Positions 12,036-24,002 of a DNA stretch of 64,000 nt are shown here, one piece after another (position 1 is the first letter of the stretch; every line of letters starts with the position of its first letter). The notes beneath the pieces are model-generated. The model was given only the letters and a program-made list of their open reading frames with translations, was not told the DNA's origin and made no database searches. The DNA is from Rhizophagus irregularis (lineage: Eukaryota > Glomeromycota > Glomeromycetes > Glomerales > Glomeraceae): NCBI RefSeq assembly GCF_026210795.1, contig NC_089435.1:1984001-2048000 (forward strand), in the 5' to 3' direction. The position numbers and the translations under genes were made by a program.

Positions 12036-12689
12036 AAAAAATTTAATCTTTATTAGTATTGCGGAAATTGCCAAAGCAATGACTGCAACATATCAGTAAG
12101 GCATAAGCGAATCCTATGAATTGAATCTAATCCCGGAATAGTTGCATTTTATACACTTTACGCGTGTTAAACAACAGAAGAGGCCCAAAGCTAAACATGA
12201 CCCCTGCTGTCAGTACTATCTAATAATCCAATATCACACCACCAGGAACTTAACTTTGTTTCTAAAATTTTTTACGTAAAATCACGTGACTTTGGAAAAA
12301 TAAGATCCTGTTAATGTCACCTTTCTAATTTTAGATTCCAAAATGTATGAATTGCTTATAATTGCTCGTAATCATTTTGAAACCAAAAAATTTTTCATAA
12401 CAATATATACACTAAAGTATAAACTTAGATGCTTTAAGTTGAAAGTTCATGTCAAATCTAAAATTGAAAGCTAAATTAGCACAACTTGTATGACTTTATA
12501 GCCACCATTTTATTTATAAAATGACTGACAGAACTGTTCCAGCTACTGTATCTTAAAAACAAAAATAAATAGAATGCTATTTCTTATTATAAATTTCACA
12601 GCTCCCCATGAATGATGGACTCTTGTTAATAATCATAACAACAATGTAAAAGTTTATGAATCTATTTTCTGACGAATACCAAATTTTTT

Positions 12690-13110
12690 AAATTCAAAAA
12701 AAAACTGTTTAAAGTATATTAAAGACGCAGATATCAAATCTATCTTATGATAATGACTATCAATGAAACAATATATGGATAATGGAAGTTTTTCAAGTAC
12801 TAATTTAAGGGAAAAAATCATTTTTTTATCATTTTTATTTATGGATAGTATACAATAAAATCAACCGATTGTGAACATCAAAAAAAATTAGCAAAATTAG
12901 AGTATTTCATAAATTCATTCAAAGAAATATCATACCAAATTCCAACATGTTTAGAATGGATAGAAAAATTAAAATTGTCAAATGTATTGTAATTTTTTAG
13001 ATAGGATAAGAAGCAAGTGGATGGGTTATAATATACTATAAGACGGTTAGCACAATTTTTATAATATAACAAATAGTCTATTAACATTCTAACAAGTTTC
13101 CTTAACTATA
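12690..13110. repeat. Duplicated 3' flank of the BTB genes (second copy)
   Basis: Second copy of the 8930-9480 flank. It should abut copy B, but an insert (13186-14215) separates them, and the last ~65 bases (about 13115-13180) match the gene A flank in inverted orientation. The part at 12620-12760 also matches 17240-17400 upstream of copy B. Confidence 0.55.
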
Positions 13111-13185
13111 ATATTTATTTTTTTTATTTTTTATTTTATTCATACTTCTTTAAGGATTAAATTGTTAAAAATTGAAGAGTTTTGC

Positions 13186-14215
13186 TAACTTGCCCCCCGG
13201 GTTAAATAACCCAGGTTAAATCACCCCCTAAAAATTTATATTTTACACCAATCAATTTTGATTGGTTAATTTAATTTATTTACGTTACTGAAAATTTGCA
13301 ACACTTTTATTCGCAAAGTTTTTTTGTACTATAATGGTTTAAAAACATTTAATCAAAGTTTATTAATTAGAAAAAACTCATACTTTATTTATTTTTAACA
13401 GGACTAGTAATTATGGTACATATACACAAAAAAATACATGACAATAATAAAGCAAACAAAAGAACAAAGCTATAAGAATAAAGAATGAAACTCATGTAAA
13501 AAGTTAAAGAATGAAATGATGATGAAACCTATGAAACCAAAAAGTAAAATTCGTGACAGAAAAGTAAAAAATATTAAGTCAAAGAGCAGTATAGAGTAAA
13601 GAAAAGATAGTTAGTAAAGAATAAAAATTAGAAAATAAGCAAAAACCTAAATATTAAAGAATAAAAAAAGATACCCACCAAAAAGAAAAAAGAAAAAACC
13701 CCATAATTAAGTTTAAGAGTGAACCCAAAAAAAGTTAATGACCAAATAAAAGCAAGTTAAGAGCAAAACGCGTCATATAATGTTGAAGAGAAAGGAGTTA
13801 AAGAATGGCATAAAGAAAAGAAAATATAGTTAGTAAGGAACAAAATTAAAAAACAAACCCAATAAAAAAAGAGAACGTACCTTTTTAACACGTTAAGATA
13901 TAATATTGTATTAGAAATTGTAAAACCTGGAAGAGCCTAAAAAAATGTACTAAAGAAAAAATAAGAAAGCAGATAAAAATAATAAACAAAAAAAGGAAAT
14001 AGAATGGGAAAAGGAAGGAAAATAAAACGAAACAGAGAGAAAAGAAAAAAAACAAGGGGGAAGGAAAAAACGAAAAAAATAATATAAACATATGGTGTAA
14101 CTACAAATATTAATCAAATTTATCACATGATAGGGGTGAATAATTCATATAATTATATGAAATTTACTAGTAAATTAAATCACCCAGGTTAAATCACCCT
14201 GGGTTAAAATTAGTC
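13186..14215. mobile_element. Purine-rich insert, unclassified
   Basis: About 1 kb that interrupts the otherwise duplicated 3' flank of BTB copy B. Both ends carry CCCAGGTTAAATCACC (near 13220 and 14185), next to CCCGGGTTAAATAACCC on the left and CACCCTGGGTTAAA on the right. The middle, about 13430-14090, is strongly purine-rich on the plus strand (AAAGAA, AAGTAAAG and the like). The minus-strand frame at 13885-14091 is only a Phe-rich reflection of this bias. No transposase is visible, so it would be non-autonomous. Confidence 0.45.
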
Positions 14216-15011
14216 TTATACAATATTAAATAATAAGAGGAAAAATTCAAACACATATCAACTATTGTAAATTCAATTTAGTTTACAAGTTGAAATACTT
14301 CATATTCTTCCACAGAAAATATATCATCAGATTCTCTGATATGCTTTTCGTAATCAGCACCATTACAACAACCGGTATCTCCATATAAATCTAGATCACA
14401 GATACCAAATGTTGGACCAAAATCACTACGGTTATACGTGGCATGATTTTCACGTTCTACACGACTTAAAATATAACTTTCAATATCAACACTATTCTCA
14501 AAAGAGAATATAAAGCTATCTTTAGTAGTACCAAAATTTTCTTCATCTAATTCATCATCAGATTCATCAGATTCATCAAATTCATTAGATTCCCACGCAA
14601 TTGGATTATATCCTCCAAGAATTTCATTACTATCTTTCACTTTGATAATTGTTATAGTACGAAATTGATTATCACAGATTTCATGAAATGTTTTAGGTGT
14701 AAACCCATCACGAGATCCACGAAGTAACAATTGGAATTTGTACGCTTTTTCTATCTCATCTGTAATTTCTAATCTATCGATCCATTTTGAAATTAATTCG
14801 GCATGTTGAATTGTAATAATTTTGGAATTAATATAAATTTCATTAGCAGTCGTCATACGAGGTTTTGGTTTTTTATTAGGATTCATAAAATATTTTAATA
14901 AGTCTTCATATAATAAATCCTTTGGTAAAATTTTCCTGTAAGGTAATACTTTATCCGAAAATTCTTCAGAAGACAAATTATGAAATCTGATGAATGGAAT
15001 ACATTGACGTA

Positions 15012-16299
15012 CAGTCACGTCCGAAAGTGATGCCCGATTTAAAATTAATGCCAAAAATGGCAAAACTTTATTGATTTTCATTAAAATTCACATAAAAAAT
15101 AATTACTAAAAATGGTTAATAATGTGTTGGCCCTCCCCTTGCTTCTAGTACTGCATTTATTCTTTGTGGCATTGAAGCAACAACCTCTTCAAAAATGGAG
15201 CAATCCAAATTTTCCCATTCTTCACTTAGTGCAACTTTAAGTTCATCCACAGTTCTTGGAAAGACTTTACAACTCTGGATATTGTCCTTTAACTGCTTCC
15301 AGATGTTTTCTATTGGATTTAGATCGGGAGAATTTGCCGGCCAATCAATAACCACAATTTTATTCTTCTTCAACCAATCCTTGGTTATTTTCCGGTATGT
15401 ATGGGTGCATTATCCTGTTGAAAAATTGCAGCCCTTCCTGTTAACTCATGAACTGTATGCTGAAATGGATACAGATATGAATTTAGGATTCTAATGTAAG
15501 TATTTGAATTGATTTTTTCATTTCCTTCTTTATTTTCATCACAAAAAATTAATGGCCCTTTTATCCCTCCTGCAAAACATCCCCAAACCATGACTGATTT
15601 TCGACCACTTTTAAAGATAGGTGTCAAGCATTCAGTGTTAAACCTTTCCCCTGTGTGTCTCCAAACTCTTATTTGTCGTGACTGCTTGCCAATCTCAACA
15701 CTTGATTCATCTGAGAAAATAACTTGTGCCCAATCATAAGCTGTTTTTTCTTTATATTTCTCACACCAACTAATACGAGCTAATGCATGCTTTTCTGAGA
15801 TAAAGGGTTTTTTTGCAGCAACATGGGAATAAATTCCAACACTATGTAATGCTCTTTTAGCAGTTGTAAGGCTGCAATTTAAATCTAATGTATTAATGAC
15901 TTCATGTAAAGGTTCGCGTCGATCTTGTGTAACTTTGTTTATGAGTGCATTTTTCTCATTATTATTGAGAGCAGGTGGACGCCCCGATCTAGGTAAATTT
16001 TCAGTTTTCCCTGTCTTCTTGTATCTGTCAATAATTCTTCTTATTGTGGTGGGGTCACGACCCATTTTTCTTGCTATTTGTGCAGGGTTAAAATTCTCCA
16101 TATATGCTAGTATTTTTCCTTTATCTTGAGAAGTTAACTCAATTCTATGTGACATTATTTTTTTAACTTTGCAACGCGTTTATTAGGTTATGAAATTGTG
16201 AGAAAAACATTTAAAAATAAAAAAAAGGGGGTATAAATAATGTAAATTTTGTGTATCGTAACACCGTACAAAATCGGGCGTCACTTTCGGACCTGACTG
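15012..16299 (-). mobile_element. Tc1/mariner transposon inserted in BTB copy B
   Basis: Imperfect terminal inverted repeats of ~30 bases: left CAGTCACGTCCGAAAGTGA, right (reversed) CAGTCAGGTCCGAAAGTGA, both continuing to GCCCGATTT. The element is flanked by TA at 15010-15011 and 16300-16301, the typical Tc1/mariner target duplication. It lies inside coding sequence, and the empty site is visible in gene A (CATTGACGCACATTATTC near 10190). It carries one transposase gene, itself frameshifted. Confidence 0.92.
15116..16155 (-). pseudogene. Tc1-like transposase, frameshifted
   Basis: A transposase of about 345 residues in two frames. Frame one (15385-16155, 256 residues) has the N-terminal helix-turn-helix DNA-binding region (FNPAQIARKMGRDPTTIRRI), a GRPP linker (SGRPPAL), and the first two catalytic aspartates (VIFSDESSVEIG and FQQDNAPIHT). 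Frame two (15116-15373, 85 residues) carries the third acidic residue in WPANSPDLNPIENIWKQLK. The frames meet at about 15374-15385 in an A-rich stretch (GGAAAATAACC), consistent with loss of one A. The DDE triad is otherwise complete, so the element may have died recently, or the shift may be a sequencing error. It lies on the same strand as the host gene. Confidence 0.88.
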
Positions 16300-17145
16300 T
16301 ACATTATTCTTTAAAGTTTTGAAATCTTCTTTTGAAAAATTTGTAGTATCAGAAGGAAGTTCAGGACTTTGAGCAATTCCCCCATTTTAGCACATGTTCC
16401 CATACTTGAATTTCACTCATTTGAAGATTATCACTTTGAATAAGTGAAACTAAAAGATTTTCTGAAATTGAAGAAAAATTTGGTGATTTGAATATTTTAT
16501 CCGGCTCTTTAGACGTTAAATCAGTACAAAATTTCTGAAGTTCCAAGAAAGAATCATTCTCAAAGCTCGTTTGATATATCAAATTAAAATTTGATTCCAT
16601 CCAATCTGGCTTAGTTTTAACCAAAAAGGATTGTATATCAACGATTAGTTCTTTGAGACCGAATTCATTCGCAGCACACAAGACGTAAATTATATCAGAA
16701 GTATCATATTCCTCCAAGGAAATTCTTCCACTATAAATATATCTAAAAAATAAAAAAGCGTAAATTTAAATATGTTGTTATATTTTGTAATTTTAATTTA
16801 ATTCTTTTTTCTTCTTAATTATTACCTTAAGATTATTTGAAAAGTCTCAGGTAAAATATTTGATAATTTTATATGAACCAAAGTCCCATCATTATTCTTT
16901 TTATTTGTTGACAACATTCTTCGTAGATACGTGGAACGATAATGTAGGATAACCATATGAGCATGAAATATCTTTATGTAAGGGTCATTACCAACTTCAA
17001 TAGTAACATCATAATATTCTTCATCATTTAAAATGTCAAGTAAATTTTGAGATAATTTCGGTAAAAATTTATTATCATTCATAATTTTAATAAATTTTTT
17101 AAAAAAAATGGAATGAAAGGATTAACAACTTTGTTAAATAACTTT

Positions 17146-17182
17146 TTATATAAATTGCTGCTGCAGCTTGTTGATCTGAGTC
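17146..17182 (-). promoter_or_regulatory. Promoter of BTB copy B
   Basis: Minus-strand GATCAACAAGCTGCAGCAGC followed directly by AATTTATATAAA, about 65 bases above the ATG, as in gene A. An AACAAAGTTGTTAA palindrome follows in the leader. Confidence 0.6.
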
Positions 17183-17619
17183 ATGTCTTATTAGGCAAGT
17201 ACTACCAGATAATTTCTAAATATGCGAAAAAAATTGATTAATAATCATAACAACAATGTAAAAGTTTACGAATCTATTTTCTGACGAATACCAGATTTTT
17301 TAATTTTTTAAACTTATTTCGATTTTAACTTAAATTCAAAAAAAAAAAGTTTAAAGTATATTAAAGACGCAGATATCAAATTTTTGAGAAATTTATCTTA
17401 TGATTAATCTCTAGTTAGTATTAATATTATTATAAGATGATTTCTATTTGTACACTATGTGTGTGAATATGGGTTGGATCATATAATTATAATAAACTAG
17501 GGAAACGGTAAACCGTTACGTAGTCCGGAGCTTATCAGTATATAGGTAGATAATCACATGCTCAATTAACCGATCGAGATAATTTCGTGTGATATAAGAG
17601 CCAATTAAACGTCGACTCA
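17183..17619. other. Spacer between BTB copies B and C
   Basis: The part at 17240-17400 repeats 12620-12760. The rest (17400-17619) is unique and slightly richer in GC. No gene. Confidence 0.4.
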
Positions 17620-18012
17620 ATAAATCGGCCGTATTTCGTCTTCATCCCTCCAATTATACCCTTGTTGAATTTTGATTCTAGAATCAATATTAATTTCTTT
17701 AGTAGACATACGAGGTTTTGATTTTTTAATTGATTGGTTATTAGGATTTATAAAATATTTTAACAAGTCTTCATATAATAAATCCTTTGATAAAACCTCT
17801 AACAACTCTACTATATGTACCTCTACCTCTACTTCTTTCATGATAAATCGGCCGTATTTCGTCTTCATCCCTCCAATTATACCCTTGTTGAATTGTGATT
17901 CTAGAATCAATATTAATTTCTTTAGTAGACATACGAGGTTTTGATTTTTTAATTGATTGGTTATTAGGATTTATAAAATATTTTAACAAGTCTTCATATA
18001 ATAAATCCTTTG
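17620..18012. repeat. Direct duplication of 170 bp in copy C
   Basis: 17620-17789 and 17843-18012 are nearly identical (I saw one internal mismatch, TTGAATTTTGAT against TTGAATTGTGAT), separated by 53 bases. The unit contains the end of the BACK coding part plus foreign sequence (AAATCGGCCGTATTTCGTC). The near-identity implies a recent event. Confidence 0.85.
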
Positions 18013-18885
18013 GTAAAATCTTCCTGTAAGGTAATACTTTATCCGAAAATTCTTCAGGAGATAAATTATGAAATCTGATAAATGGAATACATTGACGCAA
18101 ATTATTCTTTAAAGTTTTGAAATCTTCTTTTGAAAAATTTGTAGTATCGGAAGGAAGTTCTGGACTTTGAGCAAGTCCCCATTTAAGCACATGTTCCCAT
18201 ATTTGAATTTCGCTCATTTGAAAATAATCGCTTTGAATAAGTGAAACCAAAAGATTTTCTGGAATTGAAGAAAAATTTGGTGATTTGAATATTTTATCCG
18301 GCTCTTTAGACGTTAAATCAGTACAAAATTTCTGAAGTTCCAAGAAAGAATCATTCTCAAAGCTCGTTTGATATATCAAATTAAAATTTGATTCCATCCA
18401 ATCTGCTTTAGTTTCAACCAAAAAGGATTGTATATCAACGATTAGTTCTTGGAGACCAAGTTCACTCGCAGCAAGCAAGACGTTAATTATATCAGAAGTA
18501 TCATATTCCTCCAAAGAAATTCTTCCACCATAAATATATCTGAAATAAAAAAGTATTACATTATTATATAATTATTTTGTGATCTAAATTTTTGTAATTT
18601 AAATTCAAGTTCTTTTCTTTACTCTTACCTCAAGATTATTTGAAAAGTTTCAGGTAAAATATTTGATAATTTTATATGAACTAAAGTTCCATAATTTTAC
18701 TTCTTATTTGTTGATAAAATTCTTCGTAAATAAGTGGAACGATAATGTAAGATAACCATATGAGCACGAAATATCTTTATATGAGGGTCATTACCAACTT
18801 CAATAGTAACATCATAATATTCTTCATCATTTAAAATGTCAAGTAAATTTTGAGATAATTTTGGTAAAAATTTATTATCATTCAT
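17620..18885 (-). pseudogene. BTB-BACK copy C, stop codon and TLDc replaced
   Basis: Exon 1 (18629-18885) carries an in-frame TAA where paralogues have a Lys codon (STNKK then stop instead of STNKKKNDGTL); the reading frame continues normally after it. The intron is 18540-18628. Exon 2 reads BTB end and BACK up to KEINIDSRI, where the TLDc should begin, then diverges into an unrelated tail (NWRDEDEIRPIYHERSRGRG) ending at 17771. The TLDc domain is absent. The tail derives from a local direct duplication (17620-17789 and 17843-18012). Either the stop makes this a pseudogene, or a short 62-residue N-terminal BTB piece is all that is made. Confidence 0.8.
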
Positions 18886-18946
18886 AATTTAATAATTTTT
18901 TTTAAAAAAAATGAAATGATTAACAATATAAATGTCGAATGCTTAA

Positions 18947-18985
18947 CCTTATATATAGTTGCTGCTGCAGCTTGTTGATCTGAGG
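18947..18985 (-). promoter_or_regulatory. Promoter of BTB copy C
   Basis: Minus-strand CAACAAGCTGCAGCAGCAAC followed by TATATATAAGG, about 65 bases above the ATG. It is kept although the gene is broken. Confidence 0.6.
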
Positions 18986-18989
18986 CATC

Positions 18990-21339
18990 GTCTTATTATA
19001 CCGGATATAGGTCTGTGATGATTCCAACCCGAATAATAATAATCTGAATCGAATGTTAAAAAACAAATTTTATCAATGTATGACTTTTATATTTTTTCTT
19101 ATGTTTTATCTTGTAATAAAAAATTTTCAAAAACTGCATTTTATTAGTAGTACTCGTATGGGTTAATCTATCAAATGTCACATCAAAACAATGTGATAAA
19201 ATTGCATAAATTCAAGATCATCACAAATATAACCAATCAAAAATTGGCACATTTTAGTGTAACGAATGAGAAAAAAAATTAATGAACGCGAAAGTAAAGA
19301 AAGTAAAGCTGTTCTTTTATATAAGAAATTATTAATCTTTAAAGTAAATAATAATAGTTAAATGAAAATATGACATATTATTTATACTTTTACTTGAAAT
19401 ACCTAATCTAATGAAAAAAACAATAAATATTTCGCTAAATCTCAAAATAGAAAATTTTTTTGAAAAAAAATAAAAAAAAATATATCTTTATTACAAAATT
19501 GTCAAATTATCATTATTATAAACTATAACTATAACACCAAGAGATAAAATTAACACCCTAGAAATATATTATTTATTGTATAATATGTATAATATATAAT
19601 AACTATAATATTCGGAATCTTAAAAATGCTCTAAGAAATTATATAATACAAAACTGCTGTTAAAATGTTTCAATAATATTGCAATAATGTTGTAAAGCAA
19701 AGCTAAAAAAAAATAAGAAAAACAACTATTAGGAATCGTTCGTTAAAATAAAAAATTAAAAAAAGACAAAATTGCCAAAATTCGCATCTAAGGAGAATGA
19801 AAAAATCACCTAAAAAAAAGAAAAAATTGAAACGCTGGAAACGTTTTGTTAAGGTTTTTCAACTAAAAGTGCAAGGGATGCGGGAAAAGAGGAAGAAAAG
19901 AAGTTGATCAACTGCGGACTATGCACGTAATAGTCGTAATACACGTGATACACATTCCCCAATGTACAGTACAATCAGTACATACATATTGTATATATAT
20001 ATATCTATTATACGAAAATCCCCTCCTCTGTAAACATGTAAACAGGTAGAGATCATTAGTACCTATAGGGGGAGAGCATTCCGCCTGTTTATAGTGACAA
20101 AAAGAGGGAGTCTTCAGTAGTAAAGTTTAATATAATAATAAAAAGTAAACTGAATAAAAAAATTGCCATTGATAGTTATTTTTATGAATTTTTTTATGAA
20201 TTTTTTGATTTTCAATAATAAAAAATTACGAAAAAAATTACTTTTATTTAAAAAAATTACATTTAAAAATTGTTATATTATTGCTTCTATACAGTCGAAA
20301 TGAAGTGAAACGAAGAGAATCTATACTTTACAAATAATTTTTTTTCGAAAAAATCCACACTTTTTAAAATTAAAAAAAAATAATTAAATGTATTGCTTCC
20401 ATATATCCAATTTTTATTTTTATTTTTGTATAAAAAAGTGAACGAAGCTACAGTAAAGATAAAACAAAAAAAATTAATTCGTCAATAATCTAGACTCACT
20501 GTAAAGTCAAACCGCTACCAAGGCGATGCCACTTTGGTGGAAAAATAAAAAAATTATTTCGGTATTTATAAAATTTCGGTATTTATGGTAAAAACAAAAA
20601 AAAAAAAATTAATATTACATGGCTGGTTAGTTGCGGCAACCGAGAGAGCGCAAACGAAATACAAGACAAATTTTCAAGGACCGGATTGGACCGGATCAAT
20701 TCAACTCTAGATCTAACCTTGATTGATATCGTGCATTCCAATTTAAAATCGGTACCAATGATTGAATTTCATAAAAATTGCACGTACATCTTTTTGCCAT
20801 ATCTCATAATTTACTATATTCTGTATTGATTTAATTATTTCAAACTATTTTTTATGCAGAAATTAGGTTTTTTATACACCAAATTTCCATGATCAATCAA
20901 AAGTAGATTGATTTTAATCGAGGCAAATATTTTCGTGATCTAACACTCAAGGTGTTATAACATATAATTTTAATTTATTAAGTAGTCGATTAAAGAAATT
21001 TATTTTAGTATTACAAAATTTTATAATTTGTTAAAGAAACTAATTTAATACAAAATTTTAGCAATTTTTACGAAAAGTCATTCATAAAATATAAAAGTTT
21101 GTCAAGAGATAATTGAGTATGGAAAAGTTAAATTTTATCTAAGGTTCTTTAACTAATAATAAAAAGGATTTTCTTAAAAATAAAAAACTCTGGTTATGCG
21201 CTAACTTTTCTTGTACACATACTGGTTTGTATATTTCCTGGCGATTGTTCATAATATTTTGAAAGGAAATAAAGATACAATAAATAAAAAATCTGATATT
21301 AATTACTACGAATTATTATTTAAAACATCCAAACCAACT
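18990..21339. other. Long non-coding AT-rich region
   Basis: No gene. It contains TA microsatellites (about 19565-19600 and 19995-20010) and many A-runs. A CACCTAAAAAAAAG, AAAAAATTGAAACG stretch near 19808 resembles the intron-like cassettes at 32285. Confidence 0.45.
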
Positions 21340-21900
21340 ATGATGATTTTCAAATAAATCAAAATTGCAGACATCAAATGATTGACCATAGTTACATACA
21401 ACTATATTCTTCAATCTTTACACAACTTAATATGTAATTTTCAGTATCTTCACTATTCTTAAAAGAGAATATAAAAACTATTATTGGTAAGAATATATTT
21501 TTATGGGAATTCTATTTAATTGGATTATGTCCTCTAAAAATTTCTTTACTACCTTCAACTTTTATAATTGTTATAAGTACGAGATTGATCGTCACAGATT
21601 TCATGAAATTTTTGAAATTTTAAATCCATTAACGAAGTAAAGTTTGAATTTGGCTTGTTTGTGAAGTTGCTACCTTTATAAGATTTCCGTTCAATAGGAT
21701 TATATCTACTAGAATTTTATATTATCTTTCACTTTAATCATTACTACAATATGAGATATCACAGATTCCATAAAAACTTTTAAGTACAAATCCATTACGA
21801 GATCGCAAAATAATAATTTGAATTTGTACTCATTTTCTCTCATTTGTAATTCCAATCTATCGATTCATTTGATATTAATACATGTTGAAACATAAATTCC
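21340..21900 (-). pseudogene. Two decayed TLDc scraps
   Basis: Downstream of gene D. Nucleotide likeness to the TLDc coding part appears twice: about 21410-21620 (TATTCTTAAAAGAGAATATAAA, ATTGGATTATGTCCTC, CACAGATTTCATGAAATTT) and about 21685-21900 (AATAGGATTATATC, CTTTCACTTTAATCATTAC, AATCTATCGAT). Both are full of shifts and stops. They are remains of further tandem copies. Confidence 0.6.
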
Positions 21901-22430
21901 TTTATTACACTTGTAAAATTGATCTCATACCTGAGTTTTATATATACCTGTTGTCTTATGAATGTTTTACATCGAAAATTATTTGACATACTTCACACAT
22001 TTCAATTTTAATTAAATTCATATTTAAAGAAAGATTAAAATACAGCAAAAAGCAACATTATTTTAAAATATCATTATATCTTCAAATTAAATAATGATCA
22101 TTTATAGTATCATATACAATAATTTTGATGGTGTCGAACCTCGAACGTTTATTAATAAATGTAAGTAATATTAAATAAAATTTAAGTAATCACCTATTAT
22201 TTCTTTTTCTTAAATTTTTACATAGTTTAATTGAGATTCTTTAACCACTAAGGAAGGTTTGCTTAAAAATAAGATATTAGATATGCATTGATTTTTTTTT
22301 GTATACATAAGGTACTAGTTAATCAATCATTACGATAATAATAACATATTTCTTCTTATTTTCCTGACGGATATATATTTTAAAATAAAATGCTGTAAAT
22401 AAAACAACTATCAATATCAACTATTACAAT
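21901..22430. other. 3' flank of BTB gene D
   Basis: AT-rich, no gene recognised. Confidence 0.4.
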
Positions 22431-23960
22431 TTAATCTTCTCTTATAATTTGGAATACTTCATATTCCTCCACATAAAAAACATCAGTAGTTTCTCTAATT
22501 TTTTTTTCAAAATTACGATTAATACAAGTACCGTAGTCTCCAAATAAAGTGAGATCACCACCAAATGATGGTCCAAAATCATGATAGTTTAGTATTGCTT
22601 GTATTTCTCTTTTTACACGACCTAAAATATAACTTTCAATATTATAACTGTTCTTGAAAGAGAATATAAACCTATCTCTAATAGATTTATAAATTTCACT
22701 CTCTTTATTAGATCTCCATTCAATATTATTTTTATCCATTGTACGCCACTCAAGTGGATTATATCCACCAAGAATTTCATTACTATCTTTCACTTTAATA
22801 ATTACTACAGTATGAGATCGATTATCACAGATTTCATGAAATTTTTTTGGTGTAAATTCGTCTCGAGATCCACGAAGTAATAATCTGAATTTATATACAT
22901 TCTCTATTTCATCCGTAATTTCTAATCTATCGATCCATTTTGATATTAACTTGACATGTTGAATTGTAATGATTGTAGAATCTATATTAATTTCTTTAGT
23001 AGGCATACGAAATTTTGATTTTTTAATTGATTGATTATTAGGATTCATAAAATATTTTAATAAATCATCATATAATAACTCTTTTGGTAAGATTTTCCTG
23101 TAAGGTAATACTTTATTCGAAAATTCTTCAGAAGATAAATTATGAAATCTGATAAATGGAATACATTGACTGATATTATTCTTTAAAATTTTGAAATCTT
23201 CTTTTGAAAAATTTGTAGGATCAGAAGGAAGTTCTGGACTTTGAGAAAGTCCCCATTTAAGCATATGTTCCCATACTTGAATTTCGCTCATTTGAAGATT
23301 ATCATTTTGAATAAGTGAAACCAAAAGTTTTTCTGGAATTGAAGAAAAATTTGATGATTTGAATATTTCATCCGGTTCTTTAGACATTAAATCAGTACAA
23401 AATTTCTGAAGTTCTAATAAAGAATCATTTTCAAAACTTGTTTGATATATCAAATTAAAATTTGATTTCATCCAATCTGTCTTAGTTTTAATTAGAAAGG
23501 ATTGTACATAAGTGATTAGTTCTTTGAGACCAAATTCACTCGCAGCAGACAAGACGTTAATTATATCTGAAATATTATATTCCTCCAAAGAAATTTTTCC
23601 ACCATAAATATAACTAAAAAAAAAAGAATAAATTTCAATACGTTATTATATAAACATTTTGTTATTTAAATTTTGTAAAATTCTAACTATTCTTAGTTCT
23701 TACCTCAAGATTATTTGAAAAGTTTCAGGTAAAATATTTGATAATTTTATATGAACCAAAGTTCCATCATTTTTCTTTTTATTGGTTGATAAAGTTCTTC
23801 GTAAATAAGTGGAACGATAATGTAAGATAACCATATGAGCACGAAATATCTTTATATAAGGATCATTACCAACTTCAATAGTAACATCATAATATTCTTC
23901 ATCATTTAAAATTTCAAGTAAATTTTGAGATAATTTCGGTAAAAGTTTATTATCATCCAT
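22431..23960 (-). CDS. BTB-BACK-TLDc protein (gene D)
   Basis: Two exons: 23704-23960 and 22431-23613, with a 90-base intron at the family position (AG|GTAAGAAC to TTTTTAG|T). Here the split codon becomes Ser (ILS-YIYGG) instead of Arg. The product is 479 residues. BTB is about 20-125 (YYDVTIEVGNDPYIKIFRAH), BACK about 130-265 (NFNLIYQTSFENDSLLELQK, VWEHMLKWGLSQ), TLDc about 300-479 (FRLLLRGSRDEFTPKKFHEI, ILGGYNPLEW, FIFSFKNS, GPSFGGDLTLFG, EEYEVFQI). An insert of about 12 residues rich in Asn and Glu follows GGYNPLEW. It is fully open and the most complete copy of the cluster. The role is as for gene A: probable Cullin-3-type adaptor fused to a TLDc domain, unproven. Confidence 0.9.
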
Positions 23961-24002
23961 GATTCAATAAATTTGTGATGATAATTTTGTTGATTCGATT
24001 AA

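Larger units (their letters stand above)
14278..17082 (-). pseudogene. BTB-BACK-TLDc copy B, broken by frameshift and transposon
   Basis: Exon 1 (16826-17082) encodes an intact BTB start; an 83-base intron (16743-16825) sits at the family position. Exon 2 then reads through the rest of BTB and into BACK, but hits an extra base in a C-run near 16376-16385, turning the family LKWGLAQSPE into LKWGNCSKS and a stop. A 1288-bp Tc1/mariner element (15012-16299) has then entered the CATTGACG-CATTATTC stretch. The remaining C-terminal part (14278-15009: end of BACK and the whole TLDc, RQCIPFIRFHNLSSEEF to EEYEVFQLVN) is still open. Compared with gene A there is an acidic insert (FDESDESDDELDEENF) inside TLDc. 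A new ATG inside the transposon at 15081 leads in frame into this part. Confidence 0.85.

Noticed and set aside
13885-14091. 68-codon Phe-rich minus-strand frame
   Set aside because: Direct result of the purine-rich plus strand; no start context or domain.
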